Source: Thermoplasmatales archaeon (lineage in GTDB: Archaea; Thermoplasmatota; E2; DHVEG-1). Taken from it: DNA of 6,918 nt. The stretch covers positions 1 to 6,918 of the forward strand of contig JAGLML010000052.1 of the NCBI GenBank assembly GCA_023140035.1. The letters run 5' to 3'. Positions 3,565-6,918 of this stretch are shown here, one piece after another; position 1 is the first letter of the stretch; every line of letters starts with the position of its first letter. The notes under the pieces were generated by a model that saw only the letters and a list, made by a program, of their open reading frames with translations, was not told the origin of the DNA and did not search any database. The translations under genes and the position numbers were made by a program.

Positions 3565-5322
3565 TTGGTTAAGAACACTCTTGTTTTTGGTATCATACTG
3601 TTGTTTATCGTTTCAGCAGTCAGTCCTATGGTTATAGGATTAAAATCAGATACCGTTGATGTTGAGAGAGATGAGTTCTTAGATAATCTTGCTTTCTATT
3701 ATTATGATGAATATGGTTCTTCTAAATCGGAGTATTATAAAGAATATTTCCAGAGGGATAACTCAGAAATTGCTGATTTGGAAGAGATAACATTACCTGT
3801 AGAATCACCGCAAACAATTGTATCATCAGGTCCTATGGATTCACCTTGGTCTATGAAATGCCATGATACACATCATACAAGTCGGAGTCCGTATAGTACT
3901 GCCCATATCACTGGTCTTGAGAAATGGCGAAGACGTGGTATTGTCCCTGGGTTTGGTGGCGTAGATGGTAGTCCCATCATAGGTGATGACGGTACAATCT
4001 ACTATGGAGATAAGGACGAATATATATATGCACTTTTTCCAAATGGTACAGAGAAATGGAACTATAAAACAGATGATTGGATTACTTCTGCTCCTGCTCT
4101 TGCTGAAGATGGAACCCTCTATGTTGGTTCATGGGGTGATAGTTTATATGCTTTTAATTCGACTACTGGAGTTAGGAAATGGAAGTTGAATCTAGGTGAC
4201 ACTATTGGTTCATCTCCTGCTATTGGTGAAGATGGTACAATATATGTTGGGGATACAGGTGGTAGAATTTGGGCTGTAGACCCGAATGGTACAAAGAAAT
4301 GGTATTATCCTACTGGTGGTGGCAATATTTGGGGTGACCCAGCAATTGGAGATGATGGTACCATTTATGTTGGCACATGGTTCGATTATTTCTATGCAAT
4401 AAACCCCAATGGTACACTCAGGTGGCGGTTCAAAACAGGAGGTATTATTAAAGGTCCAGCCTCCATAGCAGATGATGGTATCGTATACATAGGTTCTTTT
4501 GATGGTTATCTCTATGCTCTTTATCCAACCAATGGTACAATGAAATGGAAATATGGGGCTGGAACCGAAACAAACCCTTCAATCGCCAGTGATGGTACTA
4601 TCTACGTTGGTAGCTTGAATAAACTCCATGCGATTTATCCAAACGGAACAAGAAAATGGACTTTTACCGTTGGTTCTGATTCAGCACACATTACCCAGTC
4701 ATGTCCTGCAATCTCTGCTGAAGGAACCATCTATATTGGTACACAAATTGGTAGTGTTAAGGGTGGTGATATTATCGCAATAAACCCTGATGGTACTGAG
4801 AGATGGAGGAAGAGGATTTCAGATGAATGGATTAGGTCATCGCCTTGTATCGGTGAAGATGGTACGGTGTATATCGGGTCGCAAGGTGAAGCAGGTGGTT
4901 ATCTCCATGCGTTTGGACCAGTAGAATCAAACAGCCCTCCAGAAACACCTTCAATTTCAGGTAAGATAAATGGAAAAGTTAGAGAAGACTATTGGTATAC
5001 TTTTCGTGTTGTAGACCCTGATAATAACCCTATTTCCTGGTACATTGAATGGGGAGATGGCACAAATACTGGATGGACATCTGAACGTGCTTCTAATGAA
5101 AATTGCTACTATGAGCATAAATGGTTGATTAGAGGTGCATATACAATACGGGCAAAGGCAAAAGATGTAATGGGCGAGGAAAGTGATTGGGGCTATCTTG
5201 AGGTAACTATGCCGATGAACCAGCAATCACAGAACTGGTGGTTCTTACAGTTTTTACAAAACCATCCACGGATGTTTCCGATAATCAGATGGGTACTAGG
5301 ACAAATCATAGATGTAAGATAA
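3550..5322 (+). CDS. Secreted PQQ-like beta-propeller protein with PKD-like domain
   Basis: This encodes a 590-aa exported protein. Residues ~10-30 (TLVFGIILLFIVSAVSPMVIG) form the signal segment, and an acidic, tyrosine-rich linker follows. W-x-M-x-C-H-D (100-106), then HTSRSPYS, matches the usual lead-in to propellers of this type. Eight repeats spaced ~40 residues follow, each of the form DGTIYVG...(L/I)YA(I/F)xPNGTxKW, with DGT/EGT at about 147, 187, 228, 269, 309, 348, 391 and 437. That fits an eight-bladed PQQ-like (quinoprotein dehydrogenase type) fold. No PQQ-binding or catalytic residues are evident, so the role is probably structural or binding at the cell surface. Residues ~458-555 form a PKD/Ig-like domain (YTFRVVDPDNNP, WGDG at 501-504). 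The last ~25 residues form a tail with WWFLQFLQNHPRMFPIIRW. Start: ATG 3550, or TTG 3565 (585 aa), which has the better SD. Confidence 0.88.
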   Translation: MGGKTLVKNTLVFGIILLFIVSAVSPMVIGLKSDTVDVERDEFLDNLAFYYYDEYGSSKSEYYKEYFQRDNSEIADLEEITLPVESPQTIVSSGPMDSPWSMKCHDTHHTSRSPYSTAHITGLEKWRRRGIVPGFGGVDGSPIIGDDGTIYYGDKDEYIYALFPNGTEKWNYKTDDWITSAPALAEDGTLYVGSWGDSLYAFNSTTGVRKWKLNLGDTIGSSPAIGEDGTIYVGDTGGRIWAVDPNGTKKWYYPTGGGNIWGDPAIGDDGTIYVGTWFDYFYAINPNGTLRWRFKTGGIIKGPASIADDGIVYIGSFDGYLYALYPTNGTMKWKYGAGTETNPSIASDGTIYVGSLNKLHAIYPNGTRKWTFTVGSDSAHITQSCPAISAEGTIYIGTQIGSVKGGDIIAINPDGTERWRKRISDEWIRSSPCIGEDGTVYIGSQGEAGGYLHAFGPVESNSPPETPSISGKINGKVREDYWYTFRVVDPDNNPISWYIEWGDGTNTGWTSERASNENCYYEHKWLIRGAYTIRAKAKDVMGEESDWGYLEVTMPMNQQSQNWWFLQFLQNHPRMFPIIRWVLGQIIDVR

Positions 5323-5392
5323 ATCATGTTAGTCATTTAAATCTCATGAAATCAAAATACAAATAATTCAAGTGCAAAAATTTTGAAGTCAA

Positions 5393-5438
5393 TTTTCCCC
5401 TATTGATTTGTCTTTTCCTCCGTAATTTTTTTACTTTT
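5393..5438 (+). terminator. T-rich termination region after the beta-propeller gene
   Basis: About 70 bp after the stop at 5322 there are several T tracts (TTTT at 5393-5396, TTTT near 5413, T7 at 5426-5432, TTTT at 5435-5438), the kind of sequence archaeal polymerase terminates on. No stable hairpin was found. The assignment rests on T content and position only. Confidence 0.35.
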
Positions 5439-5450
5439 GGGTCAACTGAA

Positions 5451-5490
5451 TTTATAATAAAATTTATTTATTACCGACTTTGATTGAGGT
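5451..5490 (+). promoter_or_regulatory. TATA box and SD of the 209-aa protein
   Basis: TTTATAATAA at 5451-5460 is a good TATA box, predicting transcription from ~5480. GAGGT at 5486-5490 lies 7 nt before ATG 5498 and sets the start. A TTG at 5480, in frame with the gene, sits at the predicted transcript 5' end. Confidence 0.5.
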
Positions 5491-5497
5491 TTGTAAA

Positions 5498-6127
5498 ATG
5501 TCAGATGTTGTAAATGATTTAAATGAGATTGAAAAAATTATAGAGGAAGGTAATAAAGAGTTTGTAAAGATTGTAAGAATAGGTAGAGAAGATGAAAAAT
5601 CAATGCTGGAATTTTTCAGAGAAAAATTCAACCAGTTCATACTTTACAAGCTTTTCAGAAAGAATGGATGGAATGTTAGTTTTGAAGAGAAAACAGAATC
5701 AAAATTTTCAAAGACGGGTAGAATATTTAGATCTGGAAATCATGATTTGGTTATTCTTGATGATAAGTTCCGTCCTATTGCAGGGCTTGAAATCTTTTTA
5801 GGATATGATGCTGGAAAGCAGCATCAATTAAATTATGAGAGTTTTAAGGAGCATTTATACAGTGATTATCAAAAGCTTGTCATATCAAGTCTTCAAGCAG
5901 CCTATATCGTTAACTATTTTTATAAAGGGAGTTCGCCAAGATCGTCTCTTGGTTATACAACCAAAAAGGAAACAAGCTATCTAACTCATCTGACAAATTG
6001 TGTAATAGAATGTGAAGAACTCGTCAAAAAACACAAAAATTCAAATTCAGAAATTAAATTAGTGATATGGATAGTTGAAGCAAGAGATGACGGTTTACAC
6101 AGCATGGGAATAAAAAGAATAAGTTGA
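5498..6127 (+). CDS. Hypothetical protein, possible PD-(D/E)XK nuclease-like fold
   Basis: This encodes a 209-aa soluble protein from ATG 5498 (MSDVVNDLNEIEKIIEEGNK...). The start is chosen by GAGGT 7 nt upstream. The first ~50 residues are helical and acidic. The middle reads SGNHDLVIL (79-87), then AGLEIFLGYDAGKQH (95-109), and SDYQKLVISSLQAAYIVNYFY (122-142) follows, with a late strand IKLVIWIVE (186-194). A hydrophobic strand ending in Asp83, then Glu98 on a second strand, then a helix with a D-x-x-K-L pattern, is the layout of many PD-(D/E)XK nuclease-fold proteins. However, the usual Lys after Glu is replaced (E-I-F), so the enzyme may be inactive or use another Lys such as K107. The assignment is tentative. 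It is a monocistronic unit between the propeller gene and the 123-aa gene; no methylase or helicase partner is visible. Confidence 0.75.
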   Translation: MSDVVNDLNEIEKIIEEGNKEFVKIVRIGREDEKSMLEFFREKFNQFILYKLFRKNGWNVSFEEKTESKFSKTGRIFRSGNHDLVILDDKFRPIAGLEIFLGYDAGKQHQLNYESFKEHLYSDYQKLVISSLQAAYIVNYFYKGSSPRSSLGYTTKKETSYLTHLTNCVIECEELVKKHKNSNSEIKLVIWIVEARDDGLHSMGIKRIS

Positions 6128-6248
6128 ATCGATCTCATTCGTTTATTGTTGTTTGCATACATTGATGTCAGGCATAAGAAGAAAAAGTATATATGGTTAT
6201 TTAAACCTTCTATATTAGGGAGATTGCTAAGTTTATTAACTAAGATAC

Positions 6249-6290
6249 GCCACCGTTAATGCACCACCGTAATTACAATACCGCTATATG
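6249..6290 (+). repeat. Degenerate 14-bp direct repeat, three copies
   Basis: ACCG recurs at 6252, 6266 and 6280, exactly 14 bp apart, in imperfect units (gccACCGTtaatgc, accACCGTaattac, aatACCGCtatatg). The array lies 50-90 bp upstream of the 123-aa gene's start and could be a regulator site. A TATA-like stretch (TTATTTATT, 6304-6312) lies between it and the SD. Confidence 0.45.
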
Positions 6291-6328
6291 CACCAGAACT
6301 AGTTATTTATTTTCATTCAAAAAAGAAC

Positions 6329-6337
6329 AGGAGGTGA
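6329..6337 (+). promoter_or_regulatory. Strong SD that decides the start at 6343
   Basis: AGGAGGTGA lies 5 nt before ATG 6343 and is close to the full complement of the 16S rRNA 3' end. It is the best SD in the window. It rules out the in-frame ATG at 6259, which has no SD. Confidence 0.7.
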
Positions 6338-6342
6338 AATAT

Positions 6343-6714
6343 ATGATAAAACCAGATGAAAATGCATCCATCCTTAAAGTCTCAATTTCTTTTGATGGAT
6401 TTGGGTCGGGAACTAGCGATAATATTTCTAGTGCGTTAGCAAGACCGTACAGAAAAGTTATGAATACGGGAAAACCATGTGGAGAATTAACTCACATTTT
6501 TGCATTAGATGAAAAGAATAAATCGTATGTTTTAGGATCTCTTGAATACACCACCGGTAAAAGAGTGATTTTTTATCTAGGGCTAATGGATCGAAAACTT
6601 AATTGGTACACACATAAAGGACAGATGCATGACGAGGAAAGTAAAATAGGAGAGTTGATGGATCATTTTACTTTGGAAAAGAATCTAAAAAAAAGCCATG
6701 GAAAACAAAAATAG
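6343..6714 (+). CDS. Hypothetical 123-aa soluble protein
   Basis: From ATG 6343 this encodes 123 aa (MIKPDENASILKVSISFDGF...). The strong SD just upstream makes expression likely. The sequence looks like a small alpha/beta protein. Predicted strands are ILKVSISFDGFG (residues ~10-21), LTHIFALDE (49-57), SYVLGSLEYTTGKRVIFYLGL (61-81) and LNWYTHKG (86-93). A helix (IGELMDHFTLEKNL) and a basic tail (KKSHGKQK) follow. No cysteine pair, membrane segment or known motif is recognised. The coding end passes through a run of eight A (6687-6694), after which the -1 frame stays open for 43 more codons, so the true C-terminus could be longer. Function is unknown. Confidence 0.7.
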   Translation: MIKPDENASILKVSISFDGFGSGTSDNISSALARPYRKVMNTGKPCGELTHIFALDEKNKSYVLGSLEYTTGKRVIFYLGLMDRKLNWYTHKGQMHDEESKIGELMDHFTLEKNLKKSHGKQK

Positions 6715-6824
6715 AGCGAGATATAATATTGCATAAAGATATAAAAGAAGCATACCTACAAGGTGGAAAGGCAATTGGAGAAATCGTCAAACCAAAAGAA
6801 AAGCGAAAAAATAATAAAAAATGA
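6693..6824 (+). other. Open -1 frame or small basic ORF after the 123-aa gene
   Basis: In the frame one base back from the 123-aa gene, an open frame runs from the A8 tract to TGA at 6822-6824. It reads PWKTKIERDIILHKDIKEA then YLQGGKAIGEIVKPKEKRKN. It could be a -1 frameshifted C-terminal extension, a separate ~31-aa lysine-rich protein from TTG 6729 (no good SD), or chance in A-rich DNA. The G-containing stretch YLQGGKAIGE looks protein-like, but the evidence is thin. Confidence 0.25.
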
Positions 6825-6878
6825 CAAACCATTTTGATAGTTGGATTAGTTGCCAACCATTAACACGATATGTGGGTT

Positions 6879-6900
6879 AAGTTCAAAAATTGAGCTTTTA
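6879..6900 (+). terminator. Hairpin followed by T tract
   Basis: AAGTTCAA (6879-6886) pairs with TTGAGCTT (6890-6897) across an AAA loop, giving eight pairs including one G-T wobble, and T residues follow. It lies ~165 bp after the 123-aa stop and ~55 bp after the small downstream frame. A weaker hairpin (GTTGG 6840-6844 with CCAAC 6853-6857) precedes it. A terminator role is inferred from shape only. Confidence 0.3.
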
Positions 6901-6918
6901 CTATTATATTAATAAATA

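Noticed and set aside
3269..3596. Plus-strand frame 3269-3457 and minus-strand frame 3596-3399 over the right arm
   Set aside because: They run through repeats, promoter and operator-like sequence, with no SD or TATA in the right place and no protein-like character.
3983..5226. Frames inside the propeller gene (3983-4189 plus, 5226-4957 minus)
   Set aside because: They are shadows of a strongly supported multi-repeat coding sequence.
6668..6856. A minus-strand frame near the right edge
   Set aside because: Its hydrophobic, Phe-rich sequence is the complement of an A-rich, lysine-coding stretch, and it overlaps the end of the 123-aa gene.
1..6918. tRNA, rRNA or other structured RNA genes, transposase or integrase
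   Set aside because: No T-loop, anticodon-arm or rRNA-like sequence and no DDE, tyrosine or serine recombinase motifs were found on either strand by eye.

Overview
The window looks like chromosomal DNA of an AT-rich archaeon, most likely a Thermoplasmatota-type euryarchaeon such as a marine benthic group D relative. The reasons are a geranylgeranyl-reductase-family flavoprotein of the kind that saturates archaeal ether lipids, BRE/TATA-like elements about 27 bp upstream of start codons, leaderless genes beside genes with very short Shine-Dalgarno (SD) leaders, and secreted proteins with archaeal-style signal segments. The lineage is an inference from protein style; no marker gene or RNA gene is present.

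Layout. (1) Positions 1-937, minus strand: three tandem genes for small membrane proteins, the last running off the window edge from a GTG start at 81. Each has its own promoter with a shared element (CCTCCAAAAA, 2 nt, TATA-like box) and is probably leaderless. The two gaps between them carry copies of a ~50-bp terminator-plus-promoter repeat. (2) 1145-2412, plus strand: a short signal-peptide protein overlapping by 4 nt (ATGA) a geranylgeranyl-reductase-like FAD enzyme. (3) 2511-2669: a very short signal-peptide protein that looks truncated after a run of seven G. (4) 2724-3405: an inverted-repeat cassette. GC-rich arms with an exact 27-bp core flank two convergent small genes, a 51-aa protein with a His/Cys metal-site pattern (2833-2988) and a 76-aa soluble protein (3283-3053). 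(5) 3423-5322: three spaced TTGCACA repeats and a TATA box precede a large secreted PQQ-like beta-propeller protein with a PKD-like domain and a hydrophobic C-terminal tail. (6) 5498-6127: a ~209-aa protein with a weak PD-(D/E)XK-like pattern. (7) 6249-6918: a 14-bp-period direct repeat, a strong SD, an unrecognised 123-aa protein, a possible -1 frame extension or small downstream ORF, and a terminator-like hairpin.

No single operon unites the genes. The membrane-protein cassettes, the coupled secreted-protein/reductase pair and the secreted propeller protein all point to the cell envelope. The inverted-repeat cassette and the truncated secreted proteins suggest a locally rearranged accessory region. 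No transposase, integrase, CRISPR array, tRNA or rRNA was seen.
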